A program made the position numbers and the translations under genes. Below the pieces are notes generated by a model that was given only the letters and a program-made list of their open reading frames with translations, was not told the DNA's origin and did no database searches. A stretch of DNA of 64,000 nucleotides, taken from Calothrix sp. 336/3. GTDB taxonomy: Bacteria; Cyanobacteriota; Cyanobacteriia; Cyanobacteriales; Nostocaceae. Positions 45,285 to 53,416 of this stretch are shown in pieces; within the stretch, counting starts at the first letter, position 1; each line of letters begins with the position of its first letter. The stretch lies in NCBI RefSeq assembly GCF_000734895.2, contig NZ_CP011382.1:2582700-2646699 (forward strand), in the 5' to 3' direction.

Positions 45285-45403
45285 ATATGATGTTGCTTTG
45301 CTGATAAGCTTTGTAAAAATGCTTCATAGCGTACCTCAAATTCGTGACGAGTTAATCTATCGCCACTTTCCAAGGGAGGAATAATTTTATGAGTGATAAT
45401 CAT
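45281..45403 (-). pseudogene. Uma2-family N-terminal fragment
   Basis: A 40-codon frame reading MIITHKIIPPLESGDRLTRH then EFEVRYEAFLQSLSAKQHHI and a stop. The first part is the well-conserved N-terminus of a Uma2 subgroup (PPLESGDRLTR-EFE-RYEAM); the nuclease core is missing. It is a truncated gene whose stop codon overlaps that of coaE on the opposite strand. Confidence 0.75.
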
Positions 45404-45463
45404 GGTTTTAGATAATTAGATAATTGCAGGATACAAAAATCAGCTCCTGTTAACGGTTAAACA

Positions 45464-45500
45464 ATTACTTATTACTCCTTACTTATTACTCCTTACTCCT
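45464..45500. repeat. Heptamer repeat tract (TTACTCC type)
   Basis: Alternating ACTTATT and ACTCCTT heptamers, about five units. It is the reverse-complement type of the GGAGTAA tract at 41962. Confidence 0.85.
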
Positions 45501-45570
45501 CGATACCATTTCACGAAAAATATGATACAGATGTAAATCCTGAAAGCTTTGCTGCATCTAAGTTTTTTGA

Positions 45571-45600
45571 TTGCGAATTGCGAATTGCGAATTGTGAATT
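45571..45600. repeat. Heptamer repeat (GCGAATT)
   Basis: Three to four head-to-tail GCGAATT/GTGAATT heptamers. Confidence 0.8.
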
Positions 45601-45782
45601 GGTATTACCCCTCTTTTGTTACTACGGGGAGAGAATAGTCTGAAATGCTTACAGCATAAGGCTTTTATTAAAAAAACATAATTTCAGCCATTGTGTTAGA
45701 AAATAAACGCTCAAATGCATGTTCTATCTAGAGTTGAAAATTTGACTTTGATTTTTCTTTTCCCAGAGTGACAAAAAAGGGA

Positions 45783-45900
45783 TTACTTCTTACTTATTAC
45801 TCCCTACTCCCTACTCCCTACTCCTTACTCATTACTCCTTACCTACTCCCTACTCCTTACTTATTACTCCCTACTCCCTACTCATTACTCCCTTTCCCTA
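45783..45900. repeat. Long heptamer repeat tract (ACTCCCT/ACTCCTT/ACTCATT)
   Basis: About 118 bp made of some sixteen heptamers starting with ACT, in an irregular mix of ACTCCCT, ACTCCTT, ACTTATT and ACTCATT. It ends about 14 bp from the tldD stop. This is the longest STRR tract in the window. Confidence 0.9.
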
Positions 45901-45913
45901 CTTCCGCAAACAA

Positions 45914-47311
45914 CTAATCAGCTTCTCCCCCAACAACAACATCCCGAATTCTTAAACTTGGTCCCCCACAACCTACGGGTAATCCATTTTGCCCACCCTT
46001 ACCACAACCTCCCGACTCATCCCAGTAAAAATCATTACCAACAGCTTCAATATCTGCAAGAGTCTGAAACACATTGCCTGATAGGGTGACATCCTTGACT
46101 GGTTCGGCAATTTGACCATTTCTAATCATCCATGCTTCCCCTGCACTGAAGGTGAACATTTCTCCGTTTGTCATTCCTCCTAACCAATTTTTGGCATAGA
46201 CACCCTCCTTAATTCCACTGAATAAATCAGCTACCGGGGTTTTACCTCTCTCAATCCAGGTATTAGTCATGCGCACGATGGGAGCATAGTGATAATTTAG
46301 ACATCTGGCGTTACCTGTGGGGGTTTCATCTAACTTACCTGCGGTTTCGCGGGAGTGGAGTCTACCAACCAATACACCGTCTTTGATTAATTGGGTAGTA
46401 CTTGCGGGAGTGCCTTCGTCATCGTAAAAATAGCTACCACGGTGTCCTGGAGGTGCAGCACCATCAAAGATTTGCAAATCTTCATGACCAAATTGTCTAC
46501 CCAAGGTCATCACTTCTAGTAAGTCGGGGTTTTCGTATGCCATATCAGCCTCAGAAAGGTGTCCGAAGGCTTCATGGACGAATAAACCTGTGAGAATGGG
46601 GTCAATAACGACGGTGTAGGTATTACCTTTAACGGGGGGTAGGGATAAGGCTGATACAGCCCGCTCGGCAGCATTTTTGACTTGGGTATCTAAGTAGGTT
46701 AAATCTTCAAAGGCTTTGCGGGAACCTGTGGTTTCTCTACCTGTTTGTACTGTTTCACCACTTCTGGCGGTGGCAGCAAAGCGCATTTCCATATCTACCC
46801 AGGATTGCTCAATCAGGGTTCCTTCACTGGTAGCTAAGATAACCCGTTGGGATGTATCCGCGTAGCGAACTGAGGTGGTAGTAATGCGGTGGTCTACTGT
46901 TTTCAATAAATCTGTGTAGCGATCGCAGAGGGCTTTTTTCTCGATTATGGAAATTTTTCTGGGATCTGTCCCTGTTAAAGGTAGCTCACAGATGGCTTGT
47001 ACTGGTTGTACTGGGGCAAGTATGGTTTCTTCATCACCCACCATCCGCGCTGCGGCGATCGCCTCTTCTATGCGTTCTGTAATCGTTTGCAGGCGATTAA
47101 AACTACTTAACCCCCATCCACCCTTGTAACAAGCGCGAATCTGCCCACCCAGGGAAATACCTTCGCTCAGTGTTTCTACTTTATCGCCCCGTAGCAAAAT
47201 ATCTGTTCCTTCTGCTTCTTCCAGGCGAATCATCAAGTAATCAACCCTGGCAGCATAACGTTTTATCAGGTCAGATAGCAGATTTTCGATATCAGTTGGT
47301 AAGGTAGCCAT
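45914..47311 (-). CDS. tldD: TldD-family metalloprotease
   Basis: A 465-residue TldD protein, normally one half of the TldD/TldE (PmbA) heterodimer that trims unfolded peptides and modified peptides. The zinc motif is H246-E-A-F-G-H251, followed by a conserved YFYDDEGTPASTTQLIKDGVLVGRLHSRETA region and the C-terminal GNVFQTLADIEAVGND. The frame is open to 47467, overlapping the ABC permease gene, so the ATG at 47311 (MATLPTDIENLLSDL) is the true start. tldE is not adjacent. Confidence 0.92.
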   Translation of the reverse strand: MATLPTDIENLLSDLIKRYAARVDYLMIRLEEAEGTDILLRGDKVETLSEGISLGGQIRACYKGGWGLSSFNRLQTITERIEEAIAAARMVGDEETILAPVQPVQAICELPLTGTDPRKISIIEKKALCDRYTDLLKTVDHRITTTSVRYADTSQRVILATSEGTLIEQSWVDMEMRFAATARSGETVQTGRETTGSRKAFEDLTYLDTQVKNAAERAVSALSLPPVKGNTYTVVIDPILTGLFVHEAFGHLSEADMAYENPDLLEVMTLGRQFGHEDLQIFDGAAPPGHRGSYFYDDEGTPASTTQLIKDGVLVGRLHSRETAGKLDETPTGNARCLNYHYAPIVRMTNTWIERGKTPVADLFSGIKEGVYAKNWLGGMTNGEMFTFSAGEAWMIRNGQIAEPVKDVTLSGNVFQTLADIEAVGNDFYWDESGGCGKGGQNGLPVGCGGPSLRIRDVVVGGEAD

Positions 47312-47414
47312 GGGTAAAATGAGGAATTTAGCAGTACTTTCTATTTTCCTAGATTTAGGTGCCTGATGATTTAGACTTCCAAAAATTCGAGCATTTGCCA
47401 GTACTACTATCTTT

Positions 47415-48275
47415 CTACAAAACGTCAGCAAAGGCAGGACGTAAACGTTTGTAACACCAGAAACCACCGATAAAAACGCAGGTAGAAATCAGATAAATTA
47501 CCCCCCATTCCCTCCAGTGAAGAATTTCTCCAGTTAAGACGATTTCCCGGTAAAGTTCCGCAATTGTCGCCATGGGATTTAAATAAAAGATAAATTTTTG
47601 CCATGGTTGGGGAATTGAGGTGATGGGATAAACGATGGGGGTAAGATAAAACCAAATATTAATCATTACTCCCAGGGTTTGGGGAATATCACGAACGAAG
47701 ACGGTTAAACCAGCAAATAAGTAACCTAAACCAGTAGTGAAGAGTAATTGTGGTATCCAGAGGAAAGGTAGAAGGGCTAGGGTAGGATGGAGGAGATGGG
47801 ATGTGATGGCGATCGCCACAATTAAAGCCATCAAACCGAGGGAACTTTCAATAAAAGCAGAAAAAATCGGTACTAGGGGTAATAAAGTGAGGGGAAAGAC
47901 AACTTTTTTTACCAGGTTGGGTTGAGTAATCACTGAACTCGTAGCTTGTATTAACCCGGTGGTAAAAGCTATCCAGGGAAGCAAACCCGCAAATAACCAC
48001 AGTCCAAAGGATATATTTTCATTAGCAGGTAAACCCTGAATACTTAACTTGACTTTCAGGACAATCGAGAAGACATAGGTATAAATTAGTAGTTGGGAAA
48101 GTTGGTTAACTAGTGACCACAAATTCCCCAAGAGTGAACCCTGATAACGAGCGGCTAAATCACGTCTGACAAGAGTTCCCAATAAGTCATAGTTTGTCCA
48201 TATTTTGTTGGGTATCGGTAACAAACGTCTAACTTGAGTTGCTTTGTGACTAACTCCTCGTATCACTCTAAACAA
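47415..48275 (-). CDS. ABC-2 type polysaccharide/O-antigen export permease
   Basis: A 286-residue membrane protein of the Wzm/TagG type with six membrane segments. The N-terminal cytoplasmic part has DLLGTLVRRDLAARYQGSLLGNLWSLVNQL, and the C-terminal part has FVRDIPQTLGVMINIWFYLTPIVYP, both typical. It would pair with a Wzt-like ATPase to export lipid-linked glycans. No ATPase gene is next to it, so the partner must be elsewhere. It lies about 100 bp upstream of tldD. Confidence 0.88.
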   Translation of the reverse strand: MFRVIRGVSHKATQVRRLLPIPNKIWTNYDLLGTLVRRDLAARYQGSLLGNLWSLVNQLSQLLIYTYVFSIVLKVKLSIQGLPANENISFGLWLFAGLLPWIAFTTGLIQATSSVITQPNLVKKVVFPLTLLPLVPIFSAFIESSLGLMALIVAIAITSHLLHPTLALLPFLWIPQLLFTTGLGYLFAGLTVFVRDIPQTLGVMINIWFYLTPIVYPITSIPQPWQKFIFYLNPMATIAELYREIVLTGEILHWREWGVIYLISTCVFIGGFWCYKRLRPAFADVL

Positions 48276-48556
48276 GTTTTTGACCTCACCATTACTGATT
48301 TATTTCTACGGATGAAGCTATTTGCTGGGAAAGGTTTCTGCATCGACAGCAAAAGTCTGAAGATTGCGGTCAATATATCATAGATTTTGCCAGAGTCACC
48401 CCAGGATGAAAGTTTTTACCTCTGGAAATTTTCGTCAACAAGTATTTTTACTCAAGGAAATGCCCAAAATTTTCTGTTTTCTCTACCCTGCTGAGTACCC
48501 CTGAGAGTACCGTATTCAGCTACACTGAGTCTTGGTTTATTGCATTGTAAGTTGGC

Positions 48557-48745
48557 ATGGAAATCGGACAAAGAGTCAAGGTTTATCGTTTGCGCGATCG
48601 CGTTTCTGGTGCAATTGTGCAACGTCTAGGAAAAATCGGTGTGATCGCAGGTTATAAAGTGATTGACGGTGGTGTGGGGATGGTAGTGAAATTTGATGAT
48701 AATTTTACTACTTGGTTTTTTGATGATGAAATCAAAGCTGTGTAA
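48557..48745 (+). CDS. petP: Cytochrome b6f subunit PetP
   Basis: A 62-residue soluble protein (DUF2862) with MEIGQRVKVYRLRDRVSGAI at the start and GMVVKFDDNFTTWFFDDEIKAV at the end. This SH3-like fold and length match PetP, a cyanobacteria- and red-algae-specific peripheral subunit of the cytochrome b6f complex that tunes electron flow on the cytosolic side of the thylakoid. It stands alone, as expected for petP. Confidence 0.85.
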   Translation: MEIGQRVKVYRLRDRVSGAIVQRLGKIGVIAGYKVIDGGVGMVVKFDDNFTTWFFDDEIKAV

Positions 48746-49043
48746 TCAGTGATTGCAGTTATCAATACGAGAACATCACTTCTTGACTCTTGAATCAAGG
48801 TACTGGGTTATTCTTGACTCACTTCTGATTTATCAGTCATCAGCTTTGTAACGGTTGATATTGTGGCGATAATTTTCCCTCACCGATTTTTTATCTTTCC
48901 CTTGGGTAAGGTAGAAAGGAGCAGGTAGAAATTCTGAAGAGAGCAAGGATAATTACTTCCCCTCTCTTCCTTAAATCCAGGTTATATAAACTATAGCTGT
49001 CGCTCATCACCAAAAATCGGCGGTAAAAATTAGGAAGTAAATA

Positions 49044-50141
49044 ATGACGCTGATATTAACATTTCTCGGCAAAAGTGCAGTTCATCGGACAAAGGTAGCG
49101 ATCGCTGCTGCTAAAAGTCTAGCTAATCAAGGTAAACGTGTGCTGATTGCCGGCAATACGGAACCGACTTTACCACTCTTACTTGGTATACCCCTGACTG
49201 CGGAACCCCAAGATATCGGAGCAAATTTGCAAGGGGTGCAACTTCAAGCAGGTGTACTCATCGAAAAGGGTTGGGAAGAAGTCAAGAAACTAGAAGCACA
49301 ATACTTATCATCTCCCATCCTCAAAGAAGTATATGGTCAAGAATTAAGCATCCTCCCAGGGATGGATAGTGTTCTCACCTTAAATACCCTACGTCAATAT
49401 GACGAAAGTGGTAAATATGATGTGATTATCTACGATGGTAGTGGTGATAGTAGCACGATCAGAATGTTAGGAATGGCAGATGCTGTCAGTTGGTATGTTC
49501 GACGCTTCCGACAAATCTTTGCTAATTCCGATTTAGGCAAAACCATTGTGGAATCTCCCCTAGTTCAACCTCTGATTAGCACGTTATTTAATGTTAATTG
49601 GACAGCAGATAATTTTGCCCAACCTGTCAACCAACTCAATAGTTTTTTAGATAAGGGAAAAGAGGCGATCGCCAACCCCAAACACTTTGCAGCTTTCCTC
49701 GTGACAACTGACGATACCCTGGAAGTAGCTACAGCCAAATTTCTCTGGGGAAGTTCCCAACTCATCGGTTTAACCGTCGGCGGTGTGCTGCATATATCCC
49801 AAGCTGGTAATAACTTGACGCAAGATTTTACACCTCTATCTGTCAGTAATGTACCTGATATCCAGGGAGATAATTGGCAACCCCTCATGGACGCTTTGCC
49901 CAACTTTGCCACCCAAGCGATCGCCGCGCCCCAACCCATAGAAATTGATATCAACCAACGCCAAGTTAGGTTATTTTTGCCCGGTTTTGATAAAAAACAA
50001 GTCAAACTCACCCAATATGGACCAGAAGTCACCGTCGAGGCAGGTGATCAGCGTCGGAATATTTTCCTACCCCCAGCTTTAAGTGGTAAATCTGTGACTG
50101 GTGCTAAGTTCCAGAATCATTATTTGATAATCTCGTTTTAG
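49044..50141 (+). CDS. Get3d/ArsA-like ATPase with C-terminal alpha-crystallin domain
   Basis: A 365-residue protein of the photosynthesis-associated Get3d group of the Get3/ArsA fold. The body carries switch-like YDVIIYDGSGDSSTIRMLGM and the C-terminal 90 residues (IEIDINQRQVRLFLPGFDKKQVKLT to the end) form an Hsp20-like beta domain. The P-loop reads LGKSAVHRTK (residues 8-17): signature lysine K10 and T16 remain, but the glycine pair and the glycine before the second basic residue are replaced, so ATP hydrolysis may be altered. chlG follows after 99 bp. Confidence 0.82.
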   Translation: MTLILTFLGKSAVHRTKVAIAAAKSLANQGKRVLIAGNTEPTLPLLLGIPLTAEPQDIGANLQGVQLQAGVLIEKGWEEVKKLEAQYLSSPILKEVYGQELSILPGMDSVLTLNTLRQYDESGKYDVIIYDGSGDSSTIRMLGMADAVSWYVRRFRQIFANSDLGKTIVESPLVQPLISTLFNVNWTADNFAQPVNQLNSFLDKGKEAIANPKHFAAFLVTTDDTLEVATAKFLWGSSQLIGLTVGGVLHISQAGNNLTQDFTPLSVSNVPDIQGDNWQPLMDALPNFATQAIAAPQPIEIDINQRQVRLFLPGFDKKQVKLTQYGPEVTVEAGDQRRNIFLPPALSGKSVTGAKFQNHYLIISF

Positions 50142-50150
50142 GGAACGGGT

Positions 50151-50219
50151 GATAGGTAATGAACTGTTACTGAAACACCCTTCCCCCCGGTGGTGAGCCA
50201 AGTCGAACCACCCTTTCCT
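50151..50219 (+). repeat. Direct repeat flanking chlG, left copy
   Basis: About 69 bp beginning GATAGGTAATGAACTGTTAC and containing the hairpin GGTGGT (50189-50194) / ACCACC (50207-50212). It recurs in the same orientation at 51259-51335. Confidence 0.75.
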
Positions 50220-50240
50220 TAACCCTTACCCCAAAATTCT

Positions 50241-51242
50241 ATGCCTGAATCTATACCATCAGATACAAAAGATACTCCAACACCGAGTGAAAATACTGCC
50301 AAGACTCGCCAATTATTGGGGATGAAAGGTGCAGCACCGGGAGAAACATCGGTATGGAAGATTCATCTACAACTGATGAAACCGATTACCTGGATACCCC
50401 TAATTTGGGGCGTGGTTTGTGGTGCGGCTTCTTCGGGTGAGTATACTTGGACACTGGAAAATGTTTTAAAAGCTGCCACCTGTATGTTGCTCTCCGGTCC
50501 CTTACTCACCGGCTACACGCAAACAATCAACGATTACTATGACAGGGAGATTGATGCCATCAATGAGCCCTATCGTCCGATTCCTTCCGGGGCAATTTCC
50601 TTGACTAGGGTAATTACGCAGATATTTGTCTTATTAATATCTGGAGTTGCCTTAGCTTACGTACTAGATTTATGGACTGGTCATGAGTTTCCCACCGTCA
50701 CTGCACTGGCAGCCCTAGGTACATTTCTAGCTTACATTTATTCTGCGCCCCCATTGAAATTAAAGCAGAATGGCTGGTTAGGAAACTATGCCCTGGGTGC
50801 AAGTTACATTGCTTTACCTTGGTGTGCAGGTCATGCTTTATTTGGGGAATTGAACTGGAAAATTGTTGTTCTCACCGTAGTTTACAGCTTGGCAGGTTTA
50901 GGTATTGCCGTTGTTAACGACTTTAAGAGTGTAGAAGGCGATCGCCAATTAGGTTTAAAATCTTTGCCAGTGATGTTTGGAGTTCAGACAGCAGCTTGGA
51001 TATGCGTGATTATGATTGACGTATTTCAAGCAGCGATCGCCGGATATTTGATTTATATCAACGAGAAAATCTATGCAGTCATCCTGCTGTTACTGGTGAT
51101 ACCCCAAATCACCTTTCAAGAAATGTACTTTTTGCGTGACCCGCTCAATAACGATGTAAAATACCAAGCAAGCGCCCAACCCTTTCTAGTACTAGGAATG
51201 TTAGTAGCTGGACTGGCGATCGGACACGCTGGAATCCATTAG
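50241..51242 (+). CDS. chlG: Chlorophyll synthase
   Basis: A 333-residue UbiA-family membrane enzyme that esterifies chlorophyllide with geranylgeranyl or phytyl diphosphate. The prenyl-diphosphate motif NDYYDREIDAINEPYRPIPSG (about 97-117) and second motif NDFKSVEGDRQLGLKSLP are diagnostic of ChlG. The N-terminal 40 residues are a hydrophilic extension (MPESIPSDTKDTPTPSEN). A HIP1 site lies within. The gene is framed by two copies of a roughly 70 bp repeat. Confidence 0.96.
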   Translation: MPESIPSDTKDTPTPSENTAKTRQLLGMKGAAPGETSVWKIHLQLMKPITWIPLIWGVVCGAASSGEYTWTLENVLKAATCMLLSGPLLTGYTQTINDYYDREIDAINEPYRPIPSGAISLTRVITQIFVLLISGVALAYVLDLWTGHEFPTVTALAALGTFLAYIYSAPPLKLKQNGWLGNYALGASYIALPWCAGHALFGELNWKIVVLTVVYSLAGLGIAVVNDFKSVEGDRQLGLKSLPVMFGVQTAAWICVIMIDVFQAAIAGYLIYINEKIYAVILLLLVIPQITFQEMYFLRDPLNNDVKYQASAQPFLVLGMLVAGLAIGHAGIH

Positions 51243-51258
51243 GTAATGGGTAATAGGT

Positions 51259-51335
51259 GATAGGTGGTAGGTAATGAGTTGTTACTGAAACACCTTTCCC
51301 CTTGGTGGTGAGTGAAGTCAAACCACCCTTTCCCC
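51259..51335 (+). repeat. Direct repeat flanking chlG, right copy
   Basis: GATAGGTGGTAGGTAATGAG and the following TTGTTACTGAAACACC repeat the left copy with a few changes, including the GGTGGT/ACCACC hairpin at 51304-51327. Confidence 0.75.
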
Positions 51336-51369
51336 AAAACCCTTCCCCCTTACACCCTCCCCCACAATC

Positions 51370-51657
51370 GTGTTACCACTCCTCTCCCTTCTCATCCACA
51401 CCATCCAAACCTTTCTCATCCCTATCTGTTTTGTGACAGCATGGGGAATCATGATTCTTGCTGGTTGGAGTCTTTGGACAACAGCTAGAGATAGTGTGAA
51501 AATAGCCCAAAAAATGCACCAAATTCCCTGCACCGGGTGCCAGTTTTTTACCGCAGATTACCGACTCAAATGTACTGTTCACCCTTCCATTGCTAATACT
51601 GAGGAAGCAATACATTGTCTTGACTATCAAGCAAAAACCAACCCGATGCTGTATTAA
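51370..51657 (+). CDS. Small membrane protein with cysteine motif
   Basis: A 95-residue protein with a long N-terminal hydrophobic segment (about residues 3-35) followed by a basic linker and the cysteine set CTGCQFFTADYRLKC ... HC, which could bind a metal. I believe homologues occur in cyanobacteria, but know no function. The start is a GTG at 51370; no upstream ATG fits. It is convergent with the dehydrogenase gene. Confidence 0.6.
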   Translation: MLPLLSLLIHTIQTFLIPICFVTAWGIMILAGWSLWTTARDSVKIAQKMHQIPCTGCQFFTADYRLKCTVHPSIANTEEAIHCLDYQAKTNPMLY

Positions 51658-51703
51658 TTTTCCCCCTGCTCCTTTAATTACAAGTATTCAACCAGACATA
51701 ATA

Positions 51704-52660
51704 TTACTCTGCCATTTGCAATAAAACTTTTAACACACCCTTCCTTTGAGCATGATGAAAAGCAGTCATTGCTGCATCTAGGGAATAACGTGCATGAATT
51801 AAGGGTGTGACATCCACTTTTTCTGCTGCTAATAATTCTAATGCTGGGGCAAATGCACCACAACGGGAACCTAAAAGCGTAATTTCATCCACTACCAACG
51901 ATGAAGCATCTAAACTCAAATTCCCCGCGTAGGTACTTTTGAGTACAATTATCCCACGGGGACGCACGGCACGACGGGCAATGGCAAATCCCTCAGGATT
52001 ACCTGTACAGTCTACGGTAATATCAAAAGCACGGTCTGTGACTATATCTGCAAAACCCGTTGTAATACCTCGTGCTTCTAGGTGAGCTAATTTGTCTGGG
52101 TGACGACCAATTACTAGTAAATCACAACCCGTTAAAGCCAGAGTTTGGGCTACTAATTGCCCTAGTTTACCATCTCCCACAACTAATACACGCTCATTAG
52201 CTGTGATCGCAACTTGTTGTTGAATTTCCAGTGCTGCGGCAATGGGTTCAGTAAAAGTGGCGACATCTGTGGGAATATTTTCCGGTACTGTATGCAGGTT
52301 TTTGATGGGCAAACAAAGATACTCAGCAAAAGCTCCGTGACGGTTGACGATACCTAGAACAGTACGATTTTCGCAATGGGTAGGTTCTCCACGGAGACAA
52401 AACCGACACTTACCACAGGCAGCATTGATTTCTCCCACAACTCGCTGATTAATTAAATCTGTGTCACCTTTGACAACAACGCCGACAAACTCATGTCCGA
52501 GAATTCCATTGTAAGGATAGTAACCTCGTGTGAGTTCTAAGTCAGTATTACAGATACCCGCAGACAAAACCCGAACTAACGCTTCTCCTTCAGAGGGTTC
52601 TGGGGTGGGGATATCTGTACGTAGTTGTAGCTGTTGATTGGCTAACCAAAGTCCTTTCAT
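51704..52660 (-). CDS. Zinc-dependent alcohol dehydrogenase (MDR family)
   Basis: A 318-residue medium-chain dehydrogenase. The catalytic-zinc part is SAGICNTDLELTRGYYPYNGILGHEFVG, the structural-zinc cysteines are CGKCRFCLRGEPTHC, and the NAD-binding motif is VLVVGDGKLGQLVA, slightly diverged from GxGxxG. The substrate is unknown; sorbitol- or threonine-dehydrogenase-like annotations are common for such sequences. It is a bit short for the family (usually 340-350). Confidence 0.85.
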   Translation of the reverse strand: MKGLWLANQQLQLRTDIPTPEPSEGEALVRVLSAGICNTDLELTRGYYPYNGILGHEFVGVVVKGDTDLINQRVVGEINAACGKCRFCLRGEPTHCENRTVLGIVNRHGAFAEYLCLPIKNLHTVPENIPTDVATFTEPIAAALEIQQQVAITANERVLVVGDGKLGQLVAQTLALTGCDLLVIGRHPDKLAHLEARGITTGFADIVTDRAFDITVDCTGNPEGFAIARRAVRPRGIIVLKSTYAGNLSLDASSLVVDEITLLGSRCGAFAPALELLAAEKVDVTPLIHARYSLDAAMTAFHHAQRKGVLKVLLQMAE

Positions 52661-52778
52661 GGGGATGTATGTGTAAATGGTTTCACCTATGGTAATGTAC
52701 CCAATCTCCGGGGGAAACTGGGTACATGAATAGAAGTTTTTTCAGTTAAGGAAGCTGGATAGCCAAGGTTTTAACGAA

Positions 52779-53285
52779 TTAACAGAAAATAGTGTTAATT
52801 TTGCTGATTTCAAACCAGGTGCGATCGCCAACGATACCATCAACGGGTAAACCTGTATTGGTTTGCAATTGTCTGATTGCAGCTTCAGTTCTAGAACCAA
52901 AACTACCATCAACTGTACCCACATCATAACCACCGATCGCCAGTCTTTCTTCCATCAATTTCACGAGGTTGCCGGTGCTACCTTTTTTGAGAATTGGCAT
53001 ATCTACGGGAGCATTTAAAAACAGCGATCGCCAGGTTTTATTACCAACTACTCCATCTTGAGTGAGGAACATTTTGGCTTGAAAGCGCTTCACCGCAGTT
53101 TCAGTTTTTGCACCGAAAACACCATCAATTACCTCTTTACCGGGGAATACACAAGCACCACTGCTACCGATGAAAACAAACATTCCGGAGTCTAGGAGCA
53201 ACTGTTGTAATTCCTTAACTTCTGCACCTTTAGAACCAACTTTCAGTACTGGTTTGTTAATTTTAGCGCTAGGTGTAACTGTCAT
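52779..53285 (-). CDS. Tandem peptidoglycan-binding domain protein
   Basis: A 168-residue protein with two PG_binding_1 units: residues about 18-90 (GAEVKELQQLLLDSGMF ... GVFGAKTETAVKRFQAK) and 98-160 (TGNLVKLMEERLAIGGYDVGTVDGSFGSRTEAAIRQLQ). No signal peptide and no catalytic domain are visible, so its route to the wall is unclear. The unknown gene at 53417 lies upstream on the same strand with a 130 bp gap. Confidence 0.85.
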   Translation of the reverse strand: MTVTPSAKINKPVLKVGSKGAEVKELQQLLLDSGMFVFIGSSGACVFPGKEVIDGVFGAKTETAVKRFQAKMFLTQDGVVGNKTWRSLFLNAPVDMPILKKGSTGNLVKLMEERLAIGGYDVGTVDGSFGSRTEAAIRQLQTNTGLPVDGIVGDRTWFEISKINTIFC

Positions 53286-53416
53286 GATTCGTATCCTTTT
53301 ATTATTGTGTTGACTAACTAAGTAATCAACCTAGTCAATCAACATTCCGAAGGAATCATGGTACACACAGGGGTACTCTTGAGAGAACCTACCAATCAGA
53401 GATACTCACGCTACAG

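Larger units (their letters stand above)
45404..45913. other. Repeat-filled spacer before tldD
   Basis: About 500 bp consisting of three repeat tracts (45464-45500, 45571-45600 and 45783-45900) separated by AT-rich sequence. No gene is visible. Confidence 0.65.

Noticed and set aside
45464..45900. CRISPR array
   Set aside because: The units are contiguous heptamers without 30-40 nt spacers, and no cas genes are nearby.
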